Below are positions 16,650 through 25,815 of a stretch of 64,000 bases of DNA, piece by piece. The position numbers and the translations under genes are program-made. Location: contig JBFMDN010000006.1 of the NCBI GenBank assembly GCA_040753915.1, positions 1-64,000 on the forward strand, read 5' to 3'. The notes beneath the pieces were generated by a model, which saw only the letters and a list, made by a program, of their open reading frames with translations, was not told where the DNA came from and did not search any database. This DNA comes from JBFMDN01 sp040753915 (GTDB lineage Bacteria; Desulfobacterota; Desulfomonilia; Desulfomonilales; Desulfomonilaceae). The stretch's first letter is position 1. The number at the start of each line of letters is the position of its first letter.

Positions 16650-19583
16650 ATGACCGCAATCCAAGACATAGAACGAAAGACCGACGAGATTCAGCGATCC
16701 CTGTATTCGCTTGTACGGGGAGAGGTGCCTTCCCTTTTCGACACGGGTACGTGGAAGGGGAAAGTCATGGAATGGGCTATGCGCGACGAATCGGTCAAGA
16801 TCCCGCTGTTTCGATTCATCGATGCATTGCCGTCCGTCACGCACGACAGCGGGGTGGTTCGTCTTCTGAACGAATATTTCGAAAATGTGCAAGATAGCCC
16901 CCTTGTAATCAAACGTGGGCTCAGAAGCCTCGCCGGAACCGGGATCCTGCCGTCAGTAGCGGGTCGAATTATCAGGTCTCGGGTCGCGTCCTTTGGAAGG
17001 CAATTCATTGCCGGTCGGGATGCGGAAGACGCGGAAAATGCCCTTCGAAGTCTCCGAGACGAAGGGCTGGCATTCACCATCGACCTGCTCGGCGAAGAAG
17101 CTCTCAGCGGACCGGAAATTGTCGCGTACCAGCGGCGATATCTCCACCTGATCGACAGCTTGGCCCGCAAGACCGCGCTATGGCCCCAGCAGGACCTGCT
17201 TGACAACGACCACGTGGGTCCGATTCCTCGAGTGGATGTATCCGTCAAAGTGTCGTCATTCTTCTGTCACCTGGACCCAGTGCACTGGGAAGAGTCCGTA
17301 TCGAGAGCCAAGGAAGGGCTTTCACCGGTAATCGAGAAGGCTGAAGAGACGGGCGCCTCTGTCACCCTCGACATGGAGCACTATTATCTGAAAGATCTCA
17401 CCATAGATATCTTCAAGAGCCTTCTCGAGGATCATCCAGCGCTCCATTTCGGGGGGATCGCTCTCCAGGCTTACTTGAAAGAGGCTGAGCAGGACGTCGT
17501 CGGCCTCGTCAGGTGGGCGAGATCCGCCAAGAGAAGGATCTCGGTCCGGTTAGTCAAGGGGGCGTACTGGGATTACGAGACCGTAGTGAACCGGCAGAGA
17601 GGATGGCCCATCCCCGTATACCTGCAGAAAAGCGCCACTGATAGGAGCTTTGAGGATCTTACCCGCATTCTTCTCGAAAATGTAGACGCCGTGCGCCCAG
17701 CTATTGCTACACACAACCTTAGGAGCATAAGCCATGCTATAGCGGTAGCAGATTCTCTGGGATTGCCCCGGAATGCATTAGAATTCCAGGTGATTTACGG
17801 GATGGCTGAGCCCATCAGGTCCGCTCTCAAGAAATTCGGGTTTCGAGTCAGGGTTTACACCCCGGTAGGGGAGCTTATTCCAGGTATGGCCTATCTTATA
17901 CGCCGCCTTCTCGAAAACACGTCCAACGAATCGTTTCTCAGGCAGACGTTCTTCGAGCAAGCGGCGGCTTCCCAGGAATCGGCCCCGCCAGACTCCAGCC
18001 CGCAGGAGATCGATCTCGATCGAGGATTTCGCAACGAGCCTCTCCTCGATTTCTCTCGGGCCGACAACCGTAGACGAATGAATGAGGCCCTCGAATCGGT
18101 CAGGAGACGGTTCGGCTCTTCGTTCCCCCTGATCGTGGGTGCCAACGAAATCAGCACCGGCCAGCCAATCGTCTCGAGAAATCCTGCCGATCAGAGCCAA
18201 ATCGTAGGAACGGTATCGTCAGCGACCGCGGAACATGCGGAGGCGGCTGTGAGGGCAGCCCGAAGCGCGTGGATCTCGTGGCGCAGAACGCCGCCGGAGG
18301 AACGTGCAGCGTACTTGCGCCGGACTGCCGCATCCATGAGGTCCCACCGCTTCGAGCTAGCAGCACTCGAGGTGTTCGAAGTGGGGAAACCGTGGAAGGA
18401 GGCCGATGCCGACGTCACGGAAGCCATAGATTTTCTTGAATATTACGCAGCCGAATCCATCCGGCTCGGGACTCCCAGACGATTGGGAGCGTATCCCGGT
18501 GAGAAGAACCTCTACGTGTACGAGCCCAGGGGAGTTGGTGTTGCTATCTCTCCCTGGAATTTTCCGCTTGCCATTCCCACAGGGTTGGTCTCGGCAGGTG
18601 TGGGAGCCGGCAACTGCGTCATCTTCAAGCCGTCTGGCCTGTCATCGGTCCTCGGGTGGCACATTGTCAACTTGTTCCGAGAAGCAGGTCTTCCTCCGGG
18701 AGTGCTGCAGTTTCTTCCAGGTCCTGGCGGAGAGGTCGGAGAGTACCTCGTGTCCCATCCGGACGTCGACTTCATAGCTTTTACCGGATCCAAAGAGGTA
18801 GGCCTAAAGATCGTCGAGCTTGCTGCCAAGGCACGGGAGGGCCAGCGGTCGATCAAGCGGGTCATCGCAGAGCTTGGAGGTAAGAACGCTATCATTGTGG
18901 ATGAAACCGCCGACCTTGACGAGGCGATCAAGGGGGTGGTGGAATCAGCTCTGGGATATCAAGGCCAGAAGTGTTCCGCGTGCTCCCGAGTGATAGTGGT
19001 GGGCGATTCCTTCGAAGAGTTTTGCTCGAGGCTCGCTGCAGCGGTGGACAGTGTGCCGATCGGCAGGCCTGAAGATCCTTCTAGCCTGATGGGACCTCTA
19101 GTGAGCGAAGAGGCTGTCCGAAAAGTGCAAAGCTACATTGCTCTAGGGAAGCGCGACGGCAAGCTCCTGTACGAGAGGGATCCCGGACTCGGCGGTTTGT
19201 ATGTTGGGCCTGCCATGTTCACAGGCCTGCCCCTGGACTCCCCTCTTCTGCACGAGGAGATTTTCGGGCCCGTCATTGCTCTCGTGCGCGCAGGCGATCT
19301 GGATGAGGCAATCGACATATCCAACAGCACATCCCAGGCCCTCACGGGAGGCATCTATTCCCGCAGTCCCGCAAGCATCGAGAAGGCCCAGGCACAGTTG
19401 CGCGTAGGGAACCTGTACATTAATCGAAAGATTACGGGGGCACTTGTGGCGCGGCAACCATTCGGCGGTATGGCCATGTCGGGGGTGGGAACGAAGACCG
19501 GTGGGCCAGACTACCTCCAGCAGTTCATGAACGTAAAGAGCATTAGCGAGAACACTCTGAGAAGAGGATTCGCGGCCGAGTAA
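16650..19583 (+). CDS. putA: Bifunctional proline dehydrogenase / glutamate-semialdehyde dehydrogenase
   Basis: Oxidises proline to glutamate in two steps, using FAD and then NAD. In 977 residues the proline dehydrogenase barrel spans about 130-440 (RLVKGAYWDYE, FQVIYGMAEPI, RVYTPVGELIPGMAYLIRRL), followed by the aldehyde dehydrogenase domain from about 480. The latter shows SPWNFPLAIPTG, FTGSKEVG, ELGGKNAIIVDE and the catalytic Cys in YQGQKCSACSR. The length and lack of an N-terminal ribbon-helix-helix make this the short PutA type without DNA binding. It is downstream of argJ by 19 bases, linking glutamate production from proline to glutamate-using arginine synthesis. A strong terminator lies at 19926-19956. 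Confidence 0.96.
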   Translation: MTAIQDIERKTDEIQRSLYSLVRGEVPSLFDTGTWKGKVMEWAMRDESVKIPLFRFIDALPSVTHDSGVVRLLNEYFENVQDSPLVIKRGLRSLAGTGILPSVAGRIIRSRVASFGRQFIAGRDAEDAENALRSLRDEGLAFTIDLLGEEALSGPEIVAYQRRYLHLIDSLARKTALWPQQDLLDNDHVGPIPRVDVSVKVSSFFCHLDPVHWEESVSRAKEGLSPVIEKAEETGASVTLDMEHYYLKDLTIDIFKSLLEDHPALHFGGIALQAYLKEAEQDVVGLVRWARSAKRRISVRLVKGAYWDYETVVNRQRGWPIPVYLQKSATDRSFEDLTRILLENVDAVRPAIATHNLRSISHAIAVADSLGLPRNALEFQVIYGMAEPIRSALKKFGFRVRVYTPVGELIPGMAYLIRRLLENTSNESFLRQTFFEQAAASQESAPPDSSPQEIDLDRGFRNEPLLDFSRADNRRRMNEALESVRRRFGSSFPLIVGANEISTGQPIVSRNPADQSQIVGTVSSATAEHAEAAVRAARSAWISWRRTPPEERAAYLRRTAASMRSHRFELAALEVFEVGKPWKEADADVTEAIDFLEYYAAESIRLGTPRRLGAYPGEKNLYVYEPRGVGVAISPWNFPLAIPTGLVSAGVGAGNCVIFKPSGLSSVLGWHIVNLFREAGLPPGVLQFLPGPGGEVGEYLVSHPDVDFIAFTGSKEVGLKIVELAAKAREGQRSIKRVIAELGGKNAIIVDETADLDEAIKGVVESALGYQGQKCSACSRVIVVGDSFEEFCSRLAAAVDSVPIGRPEDPSSLMGPLVSEEAVRKVQSYIALGKRDGKLLYERDPGLGGLYVGPAMFTGLPLDSPLLHEEIFGPVIALVRAGDLDEAIDISNSTSQALTGGIYSRSPASIEKAQAQLRVGNLYINRKITGALVARQPFGGMAMSGVGTKTGGPDYLQQFMNVKSISENTLRRGFAAE

Positions 19584-19638
19584 CGGACCGCTATTGTTTT
19601 TGCGCCTGTGCGTCTCGGAGGGCGACCGGTGGGGTCTC

Positions 19639-19683
19639 GCCGCGAGCTTCCCGTAGCGCCGGCGTCTCGCCGGTTTTCTTGAG
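19639..19683. repeat. Short GC-rich hairpin repeat
   Basis: The sequence around CCGTAGCGCCGGCGTCTCGC recurs nearly unchanged at 25626-25672 and in part at 28284-28320. The core GCCGGCG-TCT-CGCCGG is a hairpin. Similarity at 25.6 kb continues patchily further downstream. Confidence 0.7.
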
Positions 19684-19925
19684 CCAAACCTCGCTGGAGA
19701 GAAGGGCACGCTCGACACCCGCGCTACGGAGTATTCGTGCCAGATTGCTGCACTGCGGGCGTGGCTCCTGAGCGCGTTTTCCTCAACATCGTGCCTCAGT
19801 TAGCCATCGCCATTCACCGTCCCCGAATGGTGGCTGGGAAACATTTTTTCTCGGGGGAGGACTTGTTTCTGGTACCATACGTGCATATCATATAACTGAA
19901 CAACGACTCCTTTAACCATACCCTC

Positions 19926-19956
19926 AGCCCTCCTTAATAAGGTGGGCTATTTTTTT
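19926..19956 (+). terminator. Rho-independent terminator after putA
   Basis: AGCCC-T-CCTT-AAT-AAGG-T-GGGCT (19926-19948) is a near-perfect hairpin followed by a run of seven T. It lies 340 bases after the putA stop and should end the 13.8-19.6 kb operon. Confidence 0.85.
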
Positions 19957-20166
19957 GCGCGCAATTCCGCGCTCTTGTCCCCGTGGACGGGCAATCAGTC
20001 ACGAGCTCTTTTCCTTCGATACTGACAAATTTTTTCCCACCTTTACCCGGACACTGTAAAGAAAAGTTACACCAACCATAACTAACCGTATTCTAAGGGT
20101 CTTTTGTCTTGTTGCTCGTGCCGGCCCCTCTTCTGCGCACGGACTGAGCAGGGCGTGTACCCAAGG

Positions 20167-20385
20167 TGAAACTGTCTCGGAATTGCGGCAAATGTTAGGA
20201 TCGTGGCACGCTTCTTTTTTTTACCCTCACCCTAGTCCTCTCCCGAAGGGAGGGGGACTTGCAACCGCCCGGAATGACGCAGCCCTCTCTCCCTCTGGGA
20301 GAGGGTGGGGTGAGGGCTCGATGGGCAGTATCGCCCCTTACCGTACCACTTTTTCTGCTGTTTCCCGAGTTTTGAGACAATTTCA
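20167..20385 (+). mobile_element. MITE-like element, copy A1
   Basis: A 219-bp element bounded by TGAAACTGTCTC and GAGACAATTTCA, inverted with one mismatch. The 5' half holds ATCGTGGCAC, a marker shared with all five copies. The middle is a CCCTCACCC...GGGGTGAGGG inverted repeat of a type common in environmental bacterial genomes. It is about 85% like copy A2 by eye. There is no coding capacity. Unlike A2, B2 and B3 it is not flanked by the GGGCG palindrome. Confidence 0.75.
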
Positions 20386-20504
20386 GGTAGCCGCTCCACG
20401 CACCCCTCATCCTCGCGCGCGAACTTTTCGCAGCAACGGATGTTCTCGACAGAGCCTCGAAGGTTCATGCCCTGCCCCTTCGCCAGCCCTGACCGGGGGT
20501 TCTG

Positions 20505-20533
20505 TTGACTCTAGGGAATAGAGAGGACATGAT
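20505..20533 (+). promoter_or_regulatory. Possible miaB promoter
   Basis: TTGACT (20505-20510), a 17-base spacer and CATGAT (20528-20533). It would give a leader of about 95 bases before the miaB ATG. Confidence 0.4.
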
Positions 20534-20632
20534 TATTTGTTATCCAAGATTCGAACAGGACGTGCGAGATCCAGGAAGTTCCAAGCTCCCGATTCGTCCA
20601 TCACGCGTGGGGGCAGGCCTATAGGAGCCAGG

Positions 20633-21970
20633 ATGCGAGAAACCTATTACATAGAGACGTACGGCTGCCAGATGAACGAGCACGATTCCGAGAAAATGGC
20701 ATTACTGCTCGAACAGCAGGGATTCACCGTAGCGAGCTCACCTGACGAAGCGGACGTGGTGATTATCAACACGTGCTCGATCAGAGAAAAGGCCGAACAC
20801 AAGGTCTACAGCGCGCTGGGCACCTTGAAGCCCTTGAAAAAGCGAAATCCGAACATGGTGACCATTGTGGCCGGCTGCGTGGCCCAGCAGGAAAAGGACA
20901 AGCTGCTCAAACGCGCAAGTCATCTGGATGGAGTGCTCGGCACGCACCAGATCGGTGAGCTGCCGCTCATGCTGGAGCGGATCCGCCGGCGAGAACGATT
21001 GGTATTGACCGAATTCTCCGACACCGCGGAATCGCTGCACATGCATGCGCCGCTCAAGGGAAAGAGCCCCGTTTGTTCGTACGTTACCATCATGCAGGGC
21101 TGCTCGAACTTCTGCACGTACTGCGTTGTCCCATTCACGCGGGGTCCGGAAAAGAGCCGCCCCGCACAGGATATCGAATCAGAAGTCTGCGATTTGGTCC
21201 AGAGGGGTGTCAAGGAAATCACCCTTCTGGGGCAAAACGTCAACGCGTACGGGAAAGACCTCCACGTGCCGGATTCATTCAGCCAGCTCCTTCGCAGGCT
21301 CGATGCCATTGCCGGCCTCGAGCGGATCCGGTTCACAACTTCCCACCCAAAAGACTTCACGCACGATATTACGGACGCGATTGCCGAGTTGCGGTCCGTC
21401 TGCGAACATGTTCATTTGCCTCTCCAATCAGGTTCGGATCGCGTGCTCGCGGCCATGCGGAGAGGATATGACATGGCGCGATACAAGAGCACCATACGTG
21501 AATTGCGCTCTCGAGTCCCGGGAGTCGCAATCACCGCGGATATGATCGTCGGCTTTCCCGGCGAAACCGACGAAGATTTTCAGCAGACTCTGGCAGCGCT
21601 CGAAGAGATTCGTTTCGACCAGATTTTCTCGTTCAAGTATTCGGCTCGTCCCGGAACTGCTGCTCGAAGCCTACCCGACCACGTGCCTGAAGAGGTGAAA
21701 AGCGCCCGCCTTGCCCTGGTTCACTCTCTTCAGGACCAGATAACTGGCGAATACCATAGGGCTGTCGAAGGTACGGAAACGGAAGTTCTCGTGGAGGGAT
21801 TCAAGCCAGAGGTCCATCAGGCGTTTGGACGCACGAGAACCAACAAAATCGTCAACGTAGATTCATCGGCTTGGCTGGAAGGAGGAGATCTTGTTCGAGT
21901 GAGAATCGTCAGGGGACTCAAACACTCGCTTCTCGGGGAGATCGCCGCAGGATGTTACAGTGGGCTATAG
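20633..21970 (+). CDS. miaB: tRNA-2-methylthio-N6-isopentenyladenosine synthase MiaB
   Basis: A radical-SAM methylthiotransferase that adds a methylthio group to isopentenyl-A37 of tRNAs reading UNN codons. The 445-residue protein has the N-terminal MTTase domain with three cysteines (YGCQMNEHDSE, NTCSIREKAEHKV, GCVAQQEKD) for one 4Fe-4S cluster. The radical-SAM motif CSNFCTYC is at about 157-164, with LPLQSGSDRVL and DMIVGFPGETD following, and a C-terminal TRAM domain. The ATG at 20633 has AGGAG at 20623-20627; upstream TTG starts are less plausible. Convergent with the outer-membrane protein gene at 22204. Confidence 0.97.
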   Translation: MRETYYIETYGCQMNEHDSEKMALLLEQQGFTVASSPDEADVVIINTCSIREKAEHKVYSALGTLKPLKKRNPNMVTIVAGCVAQQEKDKLLKRASHLDGVLGTHQIGELPLMLERIRRRERLVLTEFSDTAESLHMHAPLKGKSPVCSYVTIMQGCSNFCTYCVVPFTRGPEKSRPAQDIESEVCDLVQRGVKEITLLGQNVNAYGKDLHVPDSFSQLLRRLDAIAGLERIRFTTSHPKDFTHDITDAIAELRSVCEHVHLPLQSGSDRVLAAMRRGYDMARYKSTIRELRSRVPGVAITADMIVGFPGETDEDFQQTLAALEEIRFDQIFSFKYSARPGTAARSLPDHVPEEVKSARLALVHSLQDQITGEYHRAVEGTETEVLVEGFKPEVHQAFGRTRTNKIVNVDSSAWLEGGDLVRVRIVRGLKHSLLGEIAAGCYSGL

Positions 21971-22001
21971 CGTCTCTTGTACATTGTCTCCCATGGACTC
22001 G

Positions 22002-22058
22002 AAAAAAAAAGCCCGACCGGAGGAGTCGAGCTGGGAGACGCCGTCGAACGGCCGGGCT
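22002..22058 (-). terminator. Rho-independent terminator of the 22.2-23.3 kb gene
   Basis: On the minus strand AGCCCGGCCG (22058-22049) pairs with CGGTCGGGCT (22020-22011), a 10-bp stem with one G-T wobble and a 28-base loop. It is followed by nine T (22010-22002). It lies about 145 bases past the stop of the outer-membrane protein gene. Confidence 0.8.
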
Positions 22059-22203
22059 CACGAGATACCATGGCCGGTGCGCAAGAGAGTTGTATACCGC
22101 GGATTTGAAAGCGCTCCTCAATGGCATGCATCTTTCGTGATCAGCGTCCTCGATTCGGTTGATCGAGATCCCTCTCGGCACCGGCCCACATGGATTCTAG
22201 CCG

Positions 22204-23268
22204 CTAGAAGATGAGCCCACCCTCGATGAACCCGCCCTCGAGCGTGTTCTGGAATAGGTAGTCAGTCTGTGATTTCTTGAGCTGGACGAATCGGTACCCT
22301 CCTTTCACATACCCCCAGCGCCCGCAATTCAAGGGTACCGAGAATCGTCCGGCAGCCTGCAAGTCATAGCCCTCCACATCGTCGAAGAAGATGACCGAAG
22401 CCCTGTTATCCAAGGAGAAAGTTCCTCCATTCGGAGCAGTCGTCACGCATCGTTGGAACTGCACTCCCGCTATCATGGAATCCATGCCCTTGCTGAATGT
22501 TGTGGTCCAATTGCCGCACAGATAACAATTCAGGTCGATCTTGTCGTCAGCATGCATCCACCCGGCAGATACGCTGACTAATGACTGACAGGTCCTCACA
22601 GCGTCATACACGAGGCTCAACCTGTGATACGCGTGCTGCCATTTCGTCTGAATCTGCTGACCGTAAACGATCCACCCGCCGCCGGTCGCCCACCAGGGAC
22701 CGAAGACAAATTGCTGATCCGCGTAACCGCCTCCGTTCATCTCGTCGAAGAGCACCTCGTATCGGACAGCCCAGTTGGGTCTGAACTGGTACCGGGCGCT
22801 CAAGTCAAGGAGTACCTGGTGCTCGGGTAATTTGAGCGCACCGTTGAGGTCGGCTTCGTTGTCCCACCCTTGCCACGCAGTCCAGTACCACGAGTATCGA
22901 GGCCACGCTATCTTCCCCCGCGTTCGGGCGAAAAAGGCTTGGGCGCTCATCTCCCATTGCCGCATCTTGGGGCTCGGGAGAATGCAGGGGAGCGGCCCGC
23001 CACATGGAACCATCGCGGGCTTTACCTTGGTGATACCCGGTGGTGGTGGCGGAAAGACATAGGCATACGGATGCGAAGCAACGCTGGTGTGCTTGCCGCC
23101 GGTTCTGGCCCTGGGAACCGTTTGGGTTTGCTTTGTTGTGGTTTGGTTGGGCTTGAGCAGGATCTCGAGAGATTTGTCCGGATCTGCGGCCCAAGACGTG
23201 TTGAGGCAGATGATAGCTACAGAAATAGCTATGCATACCAATGGCGTAGAAGGTATTCTTCTCAACAT
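22204..23268 (-). CDS. Predicted outer-membrane beta-barrel protein (paralogue of 53635-54783)
   Basis: A 354-residue protein with a signal peptide (hydrophobic to about residue 27, cleavage near SWA-AD) and a Thr/Gln/Pro-rich linker (about 28-95). The C-terminal 250 residues are aromatic and alternate polar/apolar, as in outer-membrane strands (VLLDLSARYQFRPNWAVRYEV, RLSLVYDAVR). The last residue is Phe in GGLIF, the usual barrel-terminal pattern. Its C terminus (VPLNCGRWGYVKGGYRFVQL...GLIF) matches the protein at 53635-54783 (VPMECGRFGYLEAGWRWIVL...GLIF), so the two are paralogues. The ATG is preceded by GGGAGGAAGGG. Promoter and terminator are both visible, so it is monocistronic. Function unknown. 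Confidence 0.85.
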   Translation of the reverse strand: MLRRIPSTPLVCIAISVAIICLNTSWAADPDKSLEILLKPNQTTTKQTQTVPRARTGGKHTSVASHPYAYVFPPPPPGITKVKPAMVPCGGPLPCILPSPKMRQWEMSAQAFFARTRGKIAWPRYSWYWTAWQGWDNEADLNGALKLPEHQVLLDLSARYQFRPNWAVRYEVLFDEMNGGGYADQQFVFGPWWATGGGWIVYGQQIQTKWQHAYHRLSLVYDAVRTCQSLVSVSAGWMHADDKIDLNCYLCGNWTTTFSKGMDSMIAGVQFQRCVTTAPNGGTFSLDNRASVIFFDDVEGYDLQAAGRFSVPLNCGRWGYVKGGYRFVQLKKSQTDYLFQNTLEGGFIEGGLIF

Positions 23269-23303
23269 ACCCTTCCTCCCAGCTCGAAATGTTGGACATT
23301 GCT

Positions 23304-23330
23304 TAAATAGGTACTTCGGATTTTTGTCAA
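23304..23330 (-). promoter_or_regulatory. Promoter of the outer-membrane protein gene, shared motif
   Basis: Minus strand: TTGACA (23330-23325), then AAAATCCGA, then TATTTA (23309-23304) at 15 bases. The block CTTGACA-AAAATCCGA recurs, with one extra base, in front of the paralogue at 54819-54846. Confidence 0.55.
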
Positions 23331-23490
23331 GAAAAAAATGAAGCTGTTTTTCAATTAGTTGGTTTGATTTGCAAGAAATCGGTCGATACGATCAGGTAAC
23401 CTCTTGATATTATTACTCGGTCTGTGCAGAACAAAAAACAGAAAACATCGTGCAACCACGCCATCTTATCTCACTTGTCTCATACTCCTC

Positions 23491-23519
23491 TTGACAGATC
23501 GATCCGTCGCGATTATGCC
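23491..23519 (+). promoter_or_regulatory. Possible dacB promoter
   Basis: TTGACA (23491-23496), 17 bases, TATGCC (23514-23519). The rest of the 23269-23682 gap is AT-rich on its left side and holds no gene. An open frame upstream of the chosen dacB start overlaps this promoter and looks non-coding. Confidence 0.4.
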
Positions 23520-23682
23520 TATCAGGCCAATACACCAGCGCACACATCGGGCCCCGTTACGGCGCGGCTCGATCTCTCCGGGGAGCAAAGCGGCACATCA
23601 TGGGAGAATATCATCCCTATTGGAACCACGCACAGAGGCCGTTGCACCTCTCAACACGTATCAACGCAAAGGGTGTGTCGTC

Positions 23683-25161
23683 ATGACGTTTCGTCACCGA
23701 TCTTTCCACTGCAGATTTCGCGCTATCCACGCCGCAGCCTGTGTGTTTGCGGCGCTCTTCCTCGTCCTTCATCCCTCTTCGGGAAGATGCGCGGGGTATC
23801 CTCATCTCGACGCTCAGCTCGACGCGCTGATAAAACGCGTACTTCCCCCCAATTTTGCGGTGTCCGTCCAGGTGGTGGAACTTGCCACCGGCCGCGTGCT
23901 CATGGAAAAGAATCCGGATCTGCCGCTCGTCCCGGCGTCCACGCTCAAGGCAGTGACCAGCGCGGCGGCCTTGCACACGCTCAAACCTGATTTCACCTTT
24001 GTTACGGAGGTCCTGGCAGAGGAAGTGGACGGTTCGTCCGTACAGAACCTCATACTTAAGGGAAGGGGTGACCCGTACCTTGTGAGCGAGCAGTTGTTCG
24101 CGTTGACGGGAGCATTGCGGGACAAAGGTCTGCGAGAGGTCCGGGGAAACATTATTGTGGACGATTCTTATTTCATACCTGGCAAGCCTTTGGATGAGGC
24201 AGAGGACCTCGGTCACCGTTCATACCATGCTCCGTACGGAGCATTGTCTCTCAATTTCAACACGGTCAAGGTCACGGTGCTCCCTGGCAAATCTGCGGGA
24301 AGGTCGGCAAAGATCCTTGTAGACCCGGTGTGCGAGTACGTGGTTCTCGCGGGATCCGTAAAGACCGTACAGGGGAGCTCGCCTGCTCGTTTGAATTACT
24401 CCAAGGAATCCAGACCCGACGGCAGGGAAGTGATAACAGTATCGGGCACTATTGGGGCGGAAGCGCCGCCAAAAAGCAAGTACGTCAATGTCACGTCTCC
24501 TGCTCAGTACACCGGGGAAGTCTTCAAAGAATTTCTCCTGCGTGAGGGCATCAGGGTGGGCGGCAGAGTGGTTCACGGGATGACGCCCATCGGGGCCGCG
24601 CCGTATTTGGCCTTTCCGTCCCGCCCATTGGGAAGCACGATCTACTGGCTGAACAAGTTCAGTAATAATTTCATGGCGGAACAGATCTGTCTGGGACTGG
24701 GGGCCGAGGTGCACGGGGCCCCCGGAACCCGGGAAAAAGGGCTCTCCGTAATTCGGAAATACCTTTTGGAATGCGGAGTGGATGAGGGAAGCTTCTCCCT
24801 AACAGAAGCCTCCGGTCTCTCCCGAGGCAACAGGCTCAGCGCCTCCGCGCTCGTGAAGGTTCTGCTCGTCGCGTCTCGCGACTTCACGTACAATGCCGAG
24901 TACATGGCATCCCTCGGTGTCGCTGGTGCTGACGGGACTCTCAAAGAGAAATTTACCGATCCCGGTTCGAAGCGGCGAATACGAGCCAAGACTGGCACGC
25001 TGCGCGGAGTAAGCGCGCTTGCGGGATACGGTATCTGGCACGATGGCAAGACCTGCGCGTTTGCAGTGCTGGTCAACTCCCTCCGAAACGGCGCGGGCTT
25101 CGTTCCGTACGCGGACGAGATTATGAAGGGACTACTGGACATCCCTCTCGGAGTGCGGTGA
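23683..25161 (+). CDS. dacB: D-alanyl-D-alanine carboxypeptidase/endopeptidase (PBP4, S13 family)
   Basis: A periplasmic penicillin-binding protein that trims D-Ala from, or cuts cross-links in, peptidoglycan. The 492-residue protein starts with a signal peptide (hydrophobic AACVFAALFLVLHP, cleavage near CAG). The three active-site motifs are PASTLK (Ser86, Lys89), SNN (about 327-329) and KTGT (about 436-439). The large insert between the first two motifs (RGDPYLVSEQLF, GNIIVDDSYF) is characteristic of the S13/PBP4 family. The ATG at 23683 has only a weak AAAGGG upstream, but it begins the signal peptide; longer readings add sequence with no secretion features. Confidence 0.93.
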   Translation: MTFRHRSFHCRFRAIHAAACVFAALFLVLHPSSGRCAGYPHLDAQLDALIKRVLPPNFAVSVQVVELATGRVLMEKNPDLPLVPASTLKAVTSAAALHTLKPDFTFVTEVLAEEVDGSSVQNLILKGRGDPYLVSEQLFALTGALRDKGLREVRGNIIVDDSYFIPGKPLDEAEDLGHRSYHAPYGALSLNFNTVKVTVLPGKSAGRSAKILVDPVCEYVVLAGSVKTVQGSSPARLNYSKESRPDGREVITVSGTIGAEAPPKSKYVNVTSPAQYTGEVFKEFLLREGIRVGGRVVHGMTPIGAAPYLAFPSRPLGSTIYWLNKFSNNFMAEQICLGLGAEVHGAPGTREKGLSVIRKYLLECGVDEGSFSLTEASGLSRGNRLSASALVKVLLVASRDFTYNAEYMASLGVAGADGTLKEKFTDPGSKRRIRAKTGTLRGVSALAGYGIWHDGKTCAFAVLVNSLRNGAGFVPYADEIMKGLLDIPLGVR

Positions 25162-25168
25162 GAGGTCG

Positions 25169-25505
25169 AGCGGTCGCCGGTTCCCGATAATGATGTCCGT
25201 TTCTCCAGCTCGACAATGACGGGCGAGACGAAACTGTCTCGGAATTGAGGCAAATGTTAAGATCGTGGCACGCTTCTTCTTTAGCACCCTCACCCTAGCC
25301 CTCCCGAAGGGAGAGGGGACTTGCAACCGCCCGGAATAACAGAGCCATCTCCCTCTGGGAGAGGATGGGGTGAGGGCTCCATGGGCAGTATCCTCCCTCA
25401 CCGTCCCACTTTTTCTGCTGTTTCCCGAGTTTTGAGACACATTCAGACGCCCGTCCCACCGGTGTGCGAGCCTCCCACAAACGTCCACGACACACGGGAA
25501 ACGGA
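25169..25505 (-). repeat. Dispersed 130-bp repeat, interrupted copy (L2)
   Basis: Reverse-orientation copy of the repeat at 2473-2604. The right part in this orientation is 25169-25230 and the left part 25446-25505, more diverged than the 44.9 kb copy. The central palindrome is split by element A2, with GAC on both sides of it. Confidence 0.65.
25231..25445 (+). mobile_element. MITE-like element, copy A2
   Basis: A 215-bp element from GAAACTGTCTC to GAGACACATTCA, closely matching A1 through the ATCGTGGCAC marker, the CCCTCACCC/GGGGTGAGGG centre and the CACTTTTTCTGCTG 3' part. It is flanked by GACGGGCGAGAC on the left and GACGCCCGTC on the right, meaning that it sits inside the palindrome of the larger repeat. 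Confidence 0.75.
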
Positions 25506-25625
25506 TTCTGAGAAGAGGTAGACGGGGGCTTACCGTGAATTTCCCGTAGGGCAGGCGTCCAGCGGGTCCCTGTCTGCCCCCTCTTGAAATGAGGGCGGAG
25601 TCGAGACCCGCCCTTCCGTGGAATG

Positions 25626-25672
25626 GTCGCCGCGAGTTCCCGTAGCGCCGGCGTCTCGCCGGTCTTCTTGTT
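25626..25672. repeat. Short GC-rich hairpin repeat, second copy
   Basis: Nearly identical to 19639-19683. The remaining sequence of the 25506-25815 gap contains related GC-rich fragments (around 25540-25580) and no gene. Confidence 0.65.
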
Positions 25673-25815
25673 CTAAACCCACCTTAAACAAAGCGTAGGT
25701 TTGACACCCGCCTCACACTTGCCGCGAGGCCGCTCCATGACCGAGTGAAAACGGGGAATTGCGCATATTCCCTCATAGGGTTTCGTCACAAGACAGCGCA
25801 CCCCAATCCCGATCA

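Larger units (their letters stand above)
19584..20632. other. Long intergenic region with repeats and a terminator
   Basis: Over 1 kb without a convincing gene. In order it holds a short repeat related to 25626-25672 (19639-19683), a strong terminator (19926-19956), an AT-rich stretch, a 219-bp element with inverted ends (20167-20385) and the likely miaB promoter (20505-20533). Translations through the element are Gly/Pro/Arg-rich and spurious. Confidence 0.6.

Noticed and set aside
20220..20320. Possible CRISPR-like array
   Set aside because: The repeats here are inverted, not direct and spaced, and belong to the MITE-like element.
20183..20521. Open frame of 112 codons within and past element A1
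   Set aside because: The translation (PHPSPLPKGGG…SPSGRGWGEG) is the well-known spurious product of the CCCTCACCC-type repeat and has no ribosome site.
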